Assembly (NCBI RefSeq): GCF_019880585.1
Contig: NZ_JAINVV010000008.1
Span: 496,001 to 560,000 of the forward strand
DNA length: 64,000 nt
Direction: 5' to 3'
DNA from: Sphingomonas colocasiae
GTDB taxonomy: Bacteria > Pseudomonadota > Alphaproteobacteria > Sphingomonadales > Sphingomonadaceae
Shown here: positions 17,995 to 25,946 of the stretch, in pieces
Layout: every line of letters starts with the position of its first letter
How positions within the stretch are numbered: position 1 is the stretch's first letter
Notes under the pieces: model-generated
Told to the model about the DNA's origin: nothing
Seen by the model: only the letters and a program-made list of their open reading frames with translations
Database searches by the model: none
Program-made: the position numbers and the translations under genes

Positions 17995-18474
17995 CTATGC
18001 GCCCCACACCTCGCGCGCCTTTTCGTACACGCCCTGATCGTAGGAGAACTCGACATTGTTGCCGTCGGGGTCCTTGAGCATGCAGATATAGCCGACATGC
18101 TTGGGCATCTGCTTCGGACCGAAACCAAGGCATCCATCGGCGCTCGCACGCGCGGCGACCTCGTCCACCGCTTCCTTGGTCGGCAGTTCGATGCCGATAT
18201 GCGCGAACGGCGCCATCGGCGGATGCTGCGCCGGCGCGAACGGATCCTTGCCCTCGAAGAATTGCGCGAGCACCAGCACAAAGGGATTGTCGGCCGTCGT
18301 GGAGTCGCCGAGCCAGGCATTATAGCCCAGCATCTCCTGCCCGCGCTGGAGCAGCTTGAGATGGGTATAGCGTTCATACCAGGCGATGGTTTTCTCGATA
18401 TCCTTCACGTGCAGCGCGATATGCGTCCAGCTCGCCCGGCGGGGGCGATGGTCGTGATTGATCTGATCGGACAT
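17995..18474 (-). CDS. VOC superfamily protein (glyoxalase-like)
   Basis: A 159-residue vicinal-oxygen-chelate protein with likely metal ligands H18 (WTHIALHV), H92 (FAHIGIEL) and E142 (PDGNNVEFSYD), a pattern close to glyoxalase I and methylmalonyl-CoA epimerase relatives. ATG start with GGAGG five bases upstream; an upstream in-frame TTG is less likely. It converges on the HpaI aldolase gene and follows the allophanate hydrolase operon at 146 bases, so it may be a separate unit. Function beyond the fold is unknown. Confidence 0.86.
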   Translation of the reverse strand: MSDQINHDHRPRRASWTHIALHVKDIEKTIAWYERYTHLKLLQRGQEMLGYNAWLGDSTTADNPFVLVLAQFFEGKDPFAPAQHPPMAPFAHIGIELPTKEAVDEVAARASADGCLGFGPKQMPKHVGYICMLKDPDGNNVEFSYDQGVYEKAREVWGA

Positions 18475-18584
18475 GGTCGCCTCCGCTGACAATAGACTTC
18501 AATCGACTGATGACATCAAATGCGCCGACGTGACTTGGACGAGCGCGCACGACATCCTGCTCTGCATATTGATCGCATCGTTGT

Positions 18585-18613
18585 TGCGGAAAACCGGTTC
18601 CCACTTTTCCGCA
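18585..18613. repeat. Intergenic inverted repeat (TGCGGAAAA...TTTTCCGCA)
   Basis: Nine-base perfect arms around CCGGTTCCCAC form a hairpin just past the stop of the allophanate hydrolase gene. An 18-base copy of the first part (TGCGGAAAACCGGTTCCC) recurs at 49873, so this is a dispersed repeat; at this site it could also act as a transcription stop. Confidence 0.7.
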
Positions 18614-18620
18614 CGATGCT

Positions 18621-20393
18621 TTAGAGTTTTTCCGCCGCCGCACAAAAGGCGCGCCACCCGCCGAAGTCCGTAATGTTCCGGGCACCGACGATCGCGCGCG
18701 GTTCGCCGACAAATCCCTTCACCGGCTCGCCATCCTCCAGCGTCAGCGTGCCGATCGCGAGCGGCGCGGGCACCTCGGCGGTGAAGCTGCCGAAGGCCGG
18801 CAGCCCCAATTCATAGACTTCCACCTCTATGGCGCCGCCGCCATCCCCGACATGCACCAGCGCCGGCTTGGGCGGCACGCTGTCCGCCATCGCATAGAGG
18901 TCGTAGCAGGGGGCGGTCCGGCACTGGCGGACCAGTCGTGCGCCACGCGACGACAATTGCCAGTTGAGCGGCATGCCCGAAAGATGGGCGCCGACAACCG
19001 CCAGCCTGACCGTATCGGCAGGTGGCGCAAGATCCAGCTGGGGTTTTTCCATTGCGATGTCCTCGAGATCGCGGGCGAGATCGGCCAGCGCCGGGTCGCT
19101 CCATGCCGGGCCGATCAGCGTCACGCCGAAACCCGTTCCATTGTCGCGAAATCCGCATGGAATCGCGATCGCGCACAGATCCAGCATATTCACGAAATTG
19201 GTGTACAGCCCCAGATTGGCGTTCAGGCCGAACGGCTCGGCCAGCACCTCATCGATCCGATAGATGGTGGGCGCGGTCGGCAGGAGCAGTGCGTCGACCG
19301 TCCCGAAGATTTCACGGCAAAGCCGCTCATAGCCTTTCAGCGCGGCCAGGTCCTCGAACGCCTGCCCCGCCGTCATCTGGCCGCCGGGCGAGACGATCGC
19401 GCGCACCACCGGATGGATGGCGGCCGGATTGTCGCGCAACAGGTCCGAAACGACGCTGTGGCGCTCGGCCACCCAGCCGCCCTGATAGAGGAGTTTGGCG
19501 CATTCGAGCAGTGGCGCGATATCGACATCCACCAGGGCGAGGCCCGATTGCTCGGCCTTTCGGCGTGCCCGTTCGTAGAGTGCCTGCGACTGGCCGTCGC
19601 CGCACCAGTTCAGGTTGCGGGCGAGCGGAATGCCGATCCTCGCGATCGCGGCGGGCGCGCTCGATGCGGTGCGCGAATAGGGATCATCGCGATCATATGC
19701 CGTCAGCGCGCGATCGATCACCAGGGCGTCCGCGATCGTCGTGGTGAAAAGGCTGACGCAATCGAGCGACCGGCACGCCGGTACGACGCCGCGCTTGCTC
19801 CACCGCCCGCAGGTCGGCTTGAAGCCGATCAGCCCATTGAACGCGGCCGGCACCCGCCCCGATCCGGCGGTATCGGTGCCGAGCGCGAAGGGCACGATGC
19901 CCGCCGCCACGGCAACCGCCGACCCGGAACTCGAACCGCCAGAGACATAATCGCGATTATAGACGCAGGCACAGGCGCCATAGGGGCTGCGGCTGCCGAC
20001 CAGGCCGGTCGCAAACTGATCGAGATTGGTCTTGCCGATCGGGATCGCGCCGGCATCGATCAGGCGCTGGACGGCGAACGCGCTTTCGTCCGCGACATAT
20101 CCGAAGGCCGGACATGCCGCCGTGGTCGGCACCCCGGCGAGATCGATATTGTCCTTGATCGCGAACGGCACACCCGCCAGCGGCAGGTCTTCGCCCGCTG
20201 CAACACGCCGGTCGACCTCGGCCGCGCGTCGCAGGACATCTTCGCGCGACAGGCGGGTGATCCAGGTCTGCGGCTGCACCGCGTCATAGGCATCGGCCAG
20301 GGCCAATGTCTCTTCGGCGATCGCCACCGCCGATCGCCGGCCGGCGCAGACCTCTGCTGCGAGCGCCGCCACGCCCTGTCCGACACCGGTCAC
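18621..20393 (-). CDS. atzF: Allophanate hydrolase (amidase-signature enzyme with AtzF-type C-terminal domain)
   Basis: A 590-residue two-domain enzyme. The amidase domain has the Lys-cisSer-Ser triad K80 (FAIKDN), S154 (SGGSSSGS) and S178 (GTDTAGSG). The C-terminal 130 residues (SGMPLNWQLSSRGARL, GGAIEVEVYELG, IGTLTLEDGEPVKGF, DFGGWRAF) form the domain that distinguishes allophanate hydrolases from other amidases. It would hydrolyse allophanate (urea-1-carboxylate) to ammonia and CO2. GTG start overlaps the flavin reductase stop by 4 bases. No urea carboxylase adjoins it, so allophanate probably arises from another ureide, as in s-triazine breakdown. Confidence 0.9.
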   Translation of the reverse strand: MTGVGQGVAALAAEVCAGRRSAVAIAEETLALADAYDAVQPQTWITRLSREDVLRRAAEVDRRVAAGEDLPLAGVPFAIKDNIDLAGVPTTAACPAFGYVADESAFAVQRLIDAGAIPIGKTNLDQFATGLVGSRSPYGACACVYNRDYVSGGSSSGSAVAVAAGIVPFALGTDTAGSGRVPAAFNGLIGFKPTCGRWSKRGVVPACRSLDCVSLFTTTIADALVIDRALTAYDRDDPYSRTASSAPAAIARIGIPLARNLNWCGDGQSQALYERARRKAEQSGLALVDVDIAPLLECAKLLYQGGWVAERHSVVSDLLRDNPAAIHPVVRAIVSPGGQMTAGQAFEDLAALKGYERLCREIFGTVDALLLPTAPTIYRIDEVLAEPFGLNANLGLYTNFVNMLDLCAIAIPCGFRDNGTGFGVTLIGPAWSDPALADLARDLEDIAMEKPQLDLAPPADTVRLAVVGAHLSGMPLNWQLSSRGARLVRQCRTAPCYDLYAMADSVPPKPALVHVGDGGGAIEVEVYELGLPAFGSFTAEVPAPLAIGTLTLEDGEPVKGFVGEPRAIVGARNITDFGGWRAFCAAAEKL

Positions 20394-20896
20394 AGCGGCG
20401 CGAAATCCGGAAACCCGCCCTTGTGATACAGCAAGGGCGGCACATCCGAGGCGAAGTCGACACGAACGCCGCGACCGATGAAGATGACGTGATCGCCCGC
20501 ATCATAGCTGTGTTCCAGCGTGCAATCGATGAAGACCGGCGCGCCGATGATCTGCGGCGAAGCCTCTTCCAGCGCGCGATGCGGCAGATCGGCGAAGCCG
20601 CTCGCATTCGGGCCGTTCGCAAAGGCGAATGCCAATGCCTGCTGCCCCCGGCCGAGGATGTTGACGCCGAACGCCTTACGTTCGGCGATGGGACCGAAGA
20701 CACGGCTGTTGCGCCCGGAACAGATCGACACCAGCGGCGGGTCGAGCGACGCCGAGCAGAACGAACTGTACGTCGCGCCGATCGGCCGATCGCCCTCCCA
20801 ACTCGTCACCACCACCACGCCCGAGGGGAAGGATCCCATCGCCGCGCGCCATTCCTCCTGTGTCGGCGCCACCGGATGCATCACAGGATCGGCCAT
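20390..20896 (-). CDS. Flavin reductase-like FMN-binding protein
   Basis: A 168-residue flavin reductase domain protein (HpaC/RutF type): AMGSFPSGVVVVTSW at the start, the FCSASLDPPLVSICSGRNSRVF flavin-binding stretch, FGVNILGRGQ, and GDHVIFIGRG near the end. It reduces FMN or FAD with NAD(P)H and passes it to a two-component monooxygenase, or serves as an oxidoreductase itself. No obvious monooxygenase partner lies in the window. It overlaps the amidohydrolase gene by 16 bases and allophanate hydrolase by 4, so all three are translated together. Confidence 0.9.
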   Translation of the reverse strand: MADPVMHPVAPTQEEWRAAMGSFPSGVVVVTSWEGDRPIGATYSSFCSASLDPPLVSICSGRNSRVFGPIAERKAFGVNILGRGQQALAFAFANGPNASGFADLPHRALEEASPQIIGAPVFIDCTLEHSYDAGDHVIFIGRGVRVDFASDVPPLLYHKGGFPDFAPL

Positions 20897-22272
20897 ACAG
20901 GCTGCCTGGGCAGCCTGGTCCGCGCGATGATCTCCGCGCCGCGCTGCCGGGCATCCGCCATCAGTTTCTCCTCATCGATCCGTGTCGCTCGCCCGCCCTC
21001 GATCACGCGGACGCCATCGATCCAGACGCTGTGCACCGGCCCCAAAGGCGCGCACAGCGCCAGTTGATAGACCGGATCGAAGATCGCGCTCCATTCCGGG
21101 CTATCGGTGTCGTGCAGAACCAGATCCGCCTTTTTGCCGATTTCGAGCGATCCGATCCTATCGCTCATCCCGAGCGCGCGCGCGCCGTTCAGGGTCGCCA
21201 GCTCCAATATGGTCGCCGGGCCGAAGATCGTGCGATCGATGCGCGCATCGCGGAACAGATGCGCCGTCAGCCGGGCCGACGCCAATATGCCGGTCGCCAG
21301 TCCGTCGGTTCCGAGCGCCAGGTTGACGCCGGCGGCAAGCATTTCGGGATAAAGCCCGTGCTGCGAAATGCCGAAGCCGCCCTGCAGCGCGGCATGTGGA
21401 CACAGGATCGCCTGGGTGCCGGTCTCGATCAGGATATCGAGTTCCGACCGGTCGATATCGGCGAGATGGGTGAGGCAGATATTGGGGCCGAGCACGCCGA
21501 TCGCCGCGAGATGCTCGAGCGGACGGCGGCCATGTCTCGCCTGGAACCAGTCGGGATCCGACGGCCGCGCGCTCATATGCGCGGACACGCGGATGCCGTG
21601 CCGATCGGCCAGCGCCTTCGCCGCCTGCCAGACCTCGTCCGAGTTCGTCGAATGCCCGACCAGAACCGGCCAGGCCGCAAGCCTGGCGTCTTCGCTCTCG
21701 GGGTAACGGGCGATCTCGGATTCGAGGATCCTGATCGCATCGGCGGATTTTCTGGGCTGGTCCTCCGGATTGGCCGCACGCCCCTCCACCCATTCGCCCA
21801 CGCGCCCGCGAATGCCGGTCTGCGAGAGCCCCTCCATCACCGCATCGAGCTGGCGCACCGTTCCCGCCTCGAGAAAGCAGGTGGTGCCGTTCCGCATCAT
21901 CGCCAATGCCGCGCATTGCGCCGAGATCGCCTCATCCTCAGCGGATTGCGCGCGGAAGATCGGGATCACCCAGCCGCCCATCACCTGCGACGGCGCCTCT
22001 CCCGGCCCGCCCCGCTTGAAGCCACGGGTGAGCGGATCGCCGGTGATATGGATATGCGCATCGACGAAACCGGGCGTCATCACGAAGCCGCGCGCGTCCA
22101 CGACCTCCCTGGCGGTGACGCTGCGCGCCAGTGCGTCACGCTTGCCGATCGCGACGATCCTGTCGTCGGCGATCGCCACCGCACCATCCTCCACCACATG
22201 CCGTTCGGCATTCATGGTGATGAGGGTGGCGCCCGAAATCAGCAGATCGGCGACAATCGCATCTTCAGCCAA
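20881..22272 (-). CDS. Amidohydrolase-superfamily deaminase/hydrolase (TrzN/AtzA/guanine-deaminase-like)
   Basis: A 463-residue metal-dependent amidohydrolase of the cytosine-deaminase-like group. Metal ligands are H73 and H75 (VDAHIHITG), H232 (SAHMSA) and D323 (LGTDG), with H269 (LTHLADI) as a further active-site residue. Family members deaminate or dechlorinate N-heterocycles (guanine, s-triazines) or open ureides. TTG start preceded by GGAGG at seven bases. Its coupling to allophanate hydrolase suggests a nitrogen-rich heterocyclic or ureido substrate; DODA dioxygenase lies 35 bases upstream in the same operon. Confidence 0.9.
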   Translation of the reverse strand: MAEDAIVADLLISGATLITMNAERHVVEDGAVAIADDRIVAIGKRDALARSVTAREVVDARGFVMTPGFVDAHIHITGDPLTRGFKRGGPGEAPSQVMGGWVIPIFRAQSAEDEAISAQCAALAMMRNGTTCFLEAGTVRQLDAVMEGLSQTGIRGRVGEWVEGRAANPEDQPRKSADAIRILESEIARYPESEDARLAAWPVLVGHSTNSDEVWQAAKALADRHGIRVSAHMSARPSDPDWFQARHGRRPLEHLAAIGVLGPNICLTHLADIDRSELDILIETGTQAILCPHAALQGGFGISQHGLYPEMLAAGVNLALGTDGLATGILASARLTAHLFRDARIDRTIFGPATILELATLNGARALGMSDRIGSLEIGKKADLVLHDTDSPEWSAIFDPVYQLALCAPLGPVHSVWIDGVRVIEGGRATRIDEEKLMADARQRGAEIIARTRLPRQPVWPIL

Positions 22273-22307
22273 GCAGGTTCCTCCGAATGATCTTTTCCAA
22301 AACGCAG

Positions 22308-23153
22308 TCAGCCGAAGCGGAAACCGGAGAGATGCGCTTCCATGGCGACATCGCTGAACACCTGCTCACCCGGCGCATCGCCCGCGGCACCGGCCGCGAC
22401 CATCAGCGGCAACAGATGTTCTTCGCGCGGATGCGCATTGCGCGCCGCCGGCGCTTCCGCCCAATGCGCCAGCCCGCGCCAACGCGAGCCCGCGTCCTCA
22501 TCCCTCACAGTATCGGTCAGCCACCGGTCGAAGGCTTCCGACGGCGCGGTCGCGGCCGGGGTCCGGAATGCGCGCATATTGTGATAGCTCATGCCCGACC
22601 CGATGATGAGCACACCTTCCTCGCGCAGCGCCTGAAGCGCTTGCCCCGCCTTCAGATGCACCTCGGGATCGAGATCGCGCGTCAGCGAGAGCGGCACGAC
22701 CGGGATATCGGCATCGGGAAAGATCAGCAGCAGGGGAATGAAGATCCCGTGATCGAAACCGCGCGACGGGCTGGTTCCGGCGGCAAGGCCGGCGCCCTTC
22801 AGCAGTTCGACGATGCGCGCCGCGACCTCGGGTGCGCCCGGTGCCGGATATTGCAGTTCATAGGTGTGGGGCGGGAACCCTGTATAATCGTAGATCATCG
22901 CGGGCGCCGCGGCGGTGGAAGCGGTGAACACCTCCTCTTCCCAATGGCCCGAAATCACGACGATCGCCTTGGGCTTGGCCGGCAGAGTGGCGGCAAGACT
23001 CCGCAGCCAGGCCGCCATCTTGTCCCAGGTATCCGCAGGGCCGCCCATCTGCCGCCAGTCCATGAAAAAGCAGGGCCCGCCCCCGTGCGGGATGAACCAT
23101 GTCGGAAAGATCGTATCCGTCGCGGCGCCTTGCTGGCCTGGGGCTTTGGTCAT
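22308..23153 (-). CDS. DODA-type (class III) extradiol ring-opening dioxygenase
   Basis: A 281-residue LigB-family enzyme related to 4,5-DOPA dioxygenase. Conserved residues are H23 (IPHGGGP), H70 (SGHWEE), H135 (GFDHG) and H241/H246 (HPREEHLLPL); two of the histidines plus a glutamate hold the metal. It would cleave a catechol-like ring next to the hydroxyls. The ATG has AGGA just before it. It is first in the operon with amidohydrolase, flavin reductase and allophanate hydrolase, an unusual combination that suggests a dihydroxylated, nitrogen-bearing aromatic. Confidence 0.9.
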   Translation of the reverse strand: MTKAPGQQGAATDTIFPTWFIPHGGGPCFFMDWRQMGGPADTWDKMAAWLRSLAATLPAKPKAIVVISGHWEEEVFTASTAAAPAMIYDYTGFPPHTYELQYPAPGAPEVAARIVELLKGAGLAAGTSPSRGFDHGIFIPLLLIFPDADIPVVPLSLTRDLDPEVHLKAGQALQALREEGVLIIGSGMSYHNMRAFRTPAATAPSEAFDRWLTDTVRDEDAGSRWRGLAHWAEAPAARNAHPREEHLLPLMVAAGAAGDAPGEQVFSDVAMEAHLSGFRFG

Positions 23154-23277
23154 GGTTCCTCGCGCTGTCTCGACTGCGCTCCGACCATAGAATGCGCGGG
23201 CGGAAAATCTTGATCAGAGACGCGGGCAGACTTGGCTGATCCTGTCGAAGAGCGGCCAGGCCGCCGCGGCTTCGGGG

Positions 23278-23306
23278 GGCGCCATGGCACGCTTGCCCGT
23301 GGCGCC
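23278..23306 (-). terminator. Strong hairpin directly after the M19 dipeptidase-like gene
   Basis: GGCGCCA and TGGCGCC arms with an inner GGCA/TGCC stem begin one base after the stop codon. There is no T-run, so it would be a factor-assisted or imperfect terminator, but it separates two same-strand operons. Confidence 0.5.
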
Positions 23307-24488
23307 TCAGCCCCAGACCTCGCCGAAGACGCGGTTGAAATTGCCGCCGATGACCTTTGCGATCACCGCATCCTTGACGCCGGCCTGCGCCAGATCCCAG
23401 GCGATCACTTCCAGCCGCCGCGGCGTGTTCAGACCCGGCGTGCTGAACGGCATGCCGCTGTCTTCGAGCGGTGCGGAGATGTTGTTGCCCGCGCGCCCGG
23501 CGATGAACCGCTTGAGTTCGGCGCGATAACCGTCGTCATAAAGGATCGGCGTGATCGACGTGTCGCTGCCGATACCGACATGATCCTCGCCCGCCACTTT
23601 CAATGCGTGGACGATGTGGCGCGTCACCAGCGCGCGGCTCGGCCCCAGCGTATCGATGCCGAGGAACGGCATGATGTAGATGCCGAGCACGCCGCCCTTC
23701 GCGGCGACCACCCTGAACACCTCATCGGGCTGGCTGCGCGGGTGATCGTACACCGCGCGGCAGCCGGTGTGGGACAGGATGATCGGCTTGCTTGATTCGC
23801 GCGCGGCATCGAGTGCGGTCTGCGCGTGCGAATGCGAAAGATCGACGATCGCGCGCCGCGCGGTGATCCGCCGGATCGCCTCGCGGCCCACGGCTTCCAG
23901 CCCCGGCGCCGGATCGCGCGACAACGCGCCCGAACCGATGCTGCTTTCCTGATTATAGGTGAGTTGCATGATCAGGACGTTGGCAGCGGCGAATTCGTCG
24001 ATCAGGTCCAGATTGTCCTGCATCCATTCCAGCCCCTGGAAACCGAGCATGATGCCGAGCTTGCCGCCCGCCTTGGCGCGCGCGATATCGGCATGGCTCT
24101 TCACCAGCATCAGCGTGTCCGGATGGCGGGCGATATCCTCCTTGATATTGGCGATGCGCTCGCGCGTGCGTTCGAGCGTCGGGCCGCCAACCGACATGTT
24201 GACCGCCGTCAACCCGCTCGCCCGCACATTGCGCAACTGTTCCGCTGACAGATCCTTGCCGCCGACGGGATAGTTGACGTTGAACGTATTGGGGCTGGCG
24301 AGGCAGTCGATCGCGACCGAATTCCTGTAGAGCGCCTTGATGCGGGGCGGGATCGGCCCGGGATTGTCGGCAGGCGCATCCGCCGCCCAAACGGCGCCGG
24401 GAAGCAGGCCCGTGCCGCCGGCAAGAGCAAGTCCGCCCAGCGCGAACCGGCGACGGTCCAGCTTCGGTAAGGATCGATCGGTCATCAT
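23307..24488 (-). CDS. Membrane-dipeptidase family (M19) protein with altered first metal motif
   Basis: A 393-residue exported protein. A Tat-type signal (DRRRFALGGLALAGG) ends near AVWAAD. The M19 barrel keeps the bridging glutamate E154 (FQGLEW), H219 (DLSHSH), H240 (LSHTGCRAV) and the following HPRSQPDE arginine. The canonical HxD pair after strand 1 (IDGHND in renal dipeptidase) is replaced by IDCLASPN, so one zinc site may be altered or absent. It follows a beta-lactamase-fold gene by 61 bases in a group of exported hydrolases. Peptide or amide hydrolysis in the periplasm is likely but not certain. Confidence 0.85.
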   Translation of the reverse strand: MMTDRSLPKLDRRRFALGGLALAGGTGLLPGAVWAADAPADNPGPIPPRIKALYRNSVAIDCLASPNTFNVNYPVGGKDLSAEQLRNVRASGLTAVNMSVGGPTLERTRERIANIKEDIARHPDTLMLVKSHADIARAKAGGKLGIMLGFQGLEWMQDNLDLIDEFAAANVLIMQLTYNQESSIGSGALSRDPAPGLEAVGREAIRRITARRAIVDLSHSHAQTALDAARESSKPIILSHTGCRAVYDHPRSQPDEVFRVVAAKGGVLGIYIMPFLGIDTLGPSRALVTRHIVHALKVAGEDHVGIGSDTSITPILYDDGYRAELKRFIAGRAGNNISAPLEDSGMPFSTPGLNTPRRLEVIAWDLAQAGVKDAVIAKVIGGNFNRVFGEVWG

Positions 24489-24549
24489 GGCCCCCGCAAT
24501 TGTTCGTCGAATTTTCCGATTCGAAAACTGTCATGCGCGGCGCGGGCGG

Positions 24550-25851
24550 TCAATCGAGCAACGCGCTGTAGACCAGGGTCCGGATCTGCGGCCGAAGCAA
24601 GGCGTTGCCGGGATTGCCCATGTCCTGCGCCAGCGCCACCACGACCAGATCCTTCTCGGGATCGACCCAGAAATGCGTGTTGGCGGCGCCGGCCCAGTAG
24701 AATGCCCCGGCCGAACTCATGAAGCCGGCCGCTGCGGGATCCTCGACGACCGCGAAGCCCAAGCCCCAGCCAACCCCCTTGGCGAACCCCTCCCTCTGCT
24801 TGTCGTCGAGATGATTGCGCGTCATGAAGCTGACCGTCTGTGGCCCGAGCAATCGCCGCCCCTCGAAGCTTCCACGGTTGAGCAGCATCTGGCCGAACCG
24901 CCAGTAATCGCTCGCAGTCGTCACCATGCCGTAGCTTCCCCCCTTTCTGGGGTGGTTGACCGCATAGCTGTTGACCGACCAGGGCTGACGCAGGAACACC
25001 GCGTCGGCGGGCGGAGCATGCGCCTCGTCGTTGCGCGTCAGTTTCCCGTCGCGGCTCCAGTAGAGCGTCGCCAGCCGGTCGGCGCGGTCCGGCCCCACCC
25101 ACCATCCGCTGTCGACCATGCGGAGCGGCTGGAGGATTTCGCGCTCGACAAAGCTGTCGAAGGGCATGCCGGAGAAGATCTCGACCAGTCGCGCCTCGAT
25201 GTCGGGCGCGACGCTGTAATTGTAGATACGACCCGGCTGATAAAGCAGCGGGATGCCGGCCAGCCGTGACGTCATCTCCGCCATGGTCACGTCCAGATCG
25301 AAGACCTTCCGCTTCACATATTCCTGATCGACCGCATTGGGATTGAAGCCATGGCCGAACCCTGCGGTGTGCCGCAGAAGATCATGGATCGTCGGTTCGC
25401 GTTCCGCCGTCACGGTATCACCCAGCGGCGATGTCGGCGTTCTCAGCACGCGAAGATTGGCGAATTCGGGAATATATCTGGAAACGGGTTCGTCGAGCTG
25501 GAAATGCCCCCGCTCGTACAGCATCATCAGCGCCGTGGCCGCGATCGGCTTGGTCATCGAATAGGCACGGAAGATCGTGTCGGGCGCCATGGCGCGCGAC
25601 TTTTCGATGTCCGCATGGCCGATCGACTTGAGATGAACGATCTTGCCATGCCGCGCGATCAGGATGACGATGCCCGACATCTCACCCTTCGCGACCTTTG
25701 CCTCATAGAAGCGGTCGATCCGTTCGAGCCGCTCGGCCGAGAAGCCCGACCTGGCCTGCGAACCGGCGACGGGCGCGGCGGCGGGAAGCGGGACCGCAGC
25801 GCCGACCATCAATAGAGCCGCGAGAATCGAACCTCTCAAGCGCGTGAGCAA
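24550..25851 (-). CDS. Serine beta-lactamase-fold hydrolase (EstB/class C type), exported
   Basis: About 433 residues. A signal peptide (about 1-25) precedes a beta-lactamase-related domain with S98-x-x-K101 (SMTK) as nucleophile and base, Y212-S213 (YNYSVAPD) as the second motif, and a late glycine-rich HFWVDP region. Such enzymes are esterases, D-aminopeptidases or lactamases; the EstB-like esterases share the YS motif. A TTG start behind GGGGGAAGGG is chosen; a longer reading frame upstream only mirrors the neighbouring gene's opposite frame. It lies 95 bases after the DUF885 gene and before the dipeptidase-like gene. Confidence 0.87.
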   Translation of the reverse strand: MLTRLRGSILAALLMVGAAVPLPAAAPVAGSQARSGFSAERLERIDRFYEAKVAKGEMSGIVILIARHGKIVHLKSIGHADIEKSRAMAPDTIFRAYSMTKPIAATALMMLYERGHFQLDEPVSRYIPEFANLRVLRTPTSPLGDTVTAEREPTIHDLLRHTAGFGHGFNPNAVDQEYVKRKVFDLDVTMAEMTSRLAGIPLLYQPGRIYNYSVAPDIEARLVEIFSGMPFDSFVEREILQPLRMVDSGWWVGPDRADRLATLYWSRDGKLTRNDEAHAPPADAVFLRQPWSVNSYAVNHPRKGGSYGMVTTASDYWRFGQMLLNRGSFEGRRLLGPQTVSFMTRNHLDDKQREGFAKGVGWGLGFAVVEDPAAAGFMSSAGAFYWAGAANTHFWVDPEKDLVVVALAQDMGNPGNALLRPQIRTLVYSALLD

Positions 25852-25946
25852 AACCCTTCCCCCTTGCCGCCTATGGTGCGGCCGGGAGCTTATCAGCGAC
25901 GATCCGTCAGACCAGCGGTTTTGGCGACCGGCATCGTCGCCGGCTG

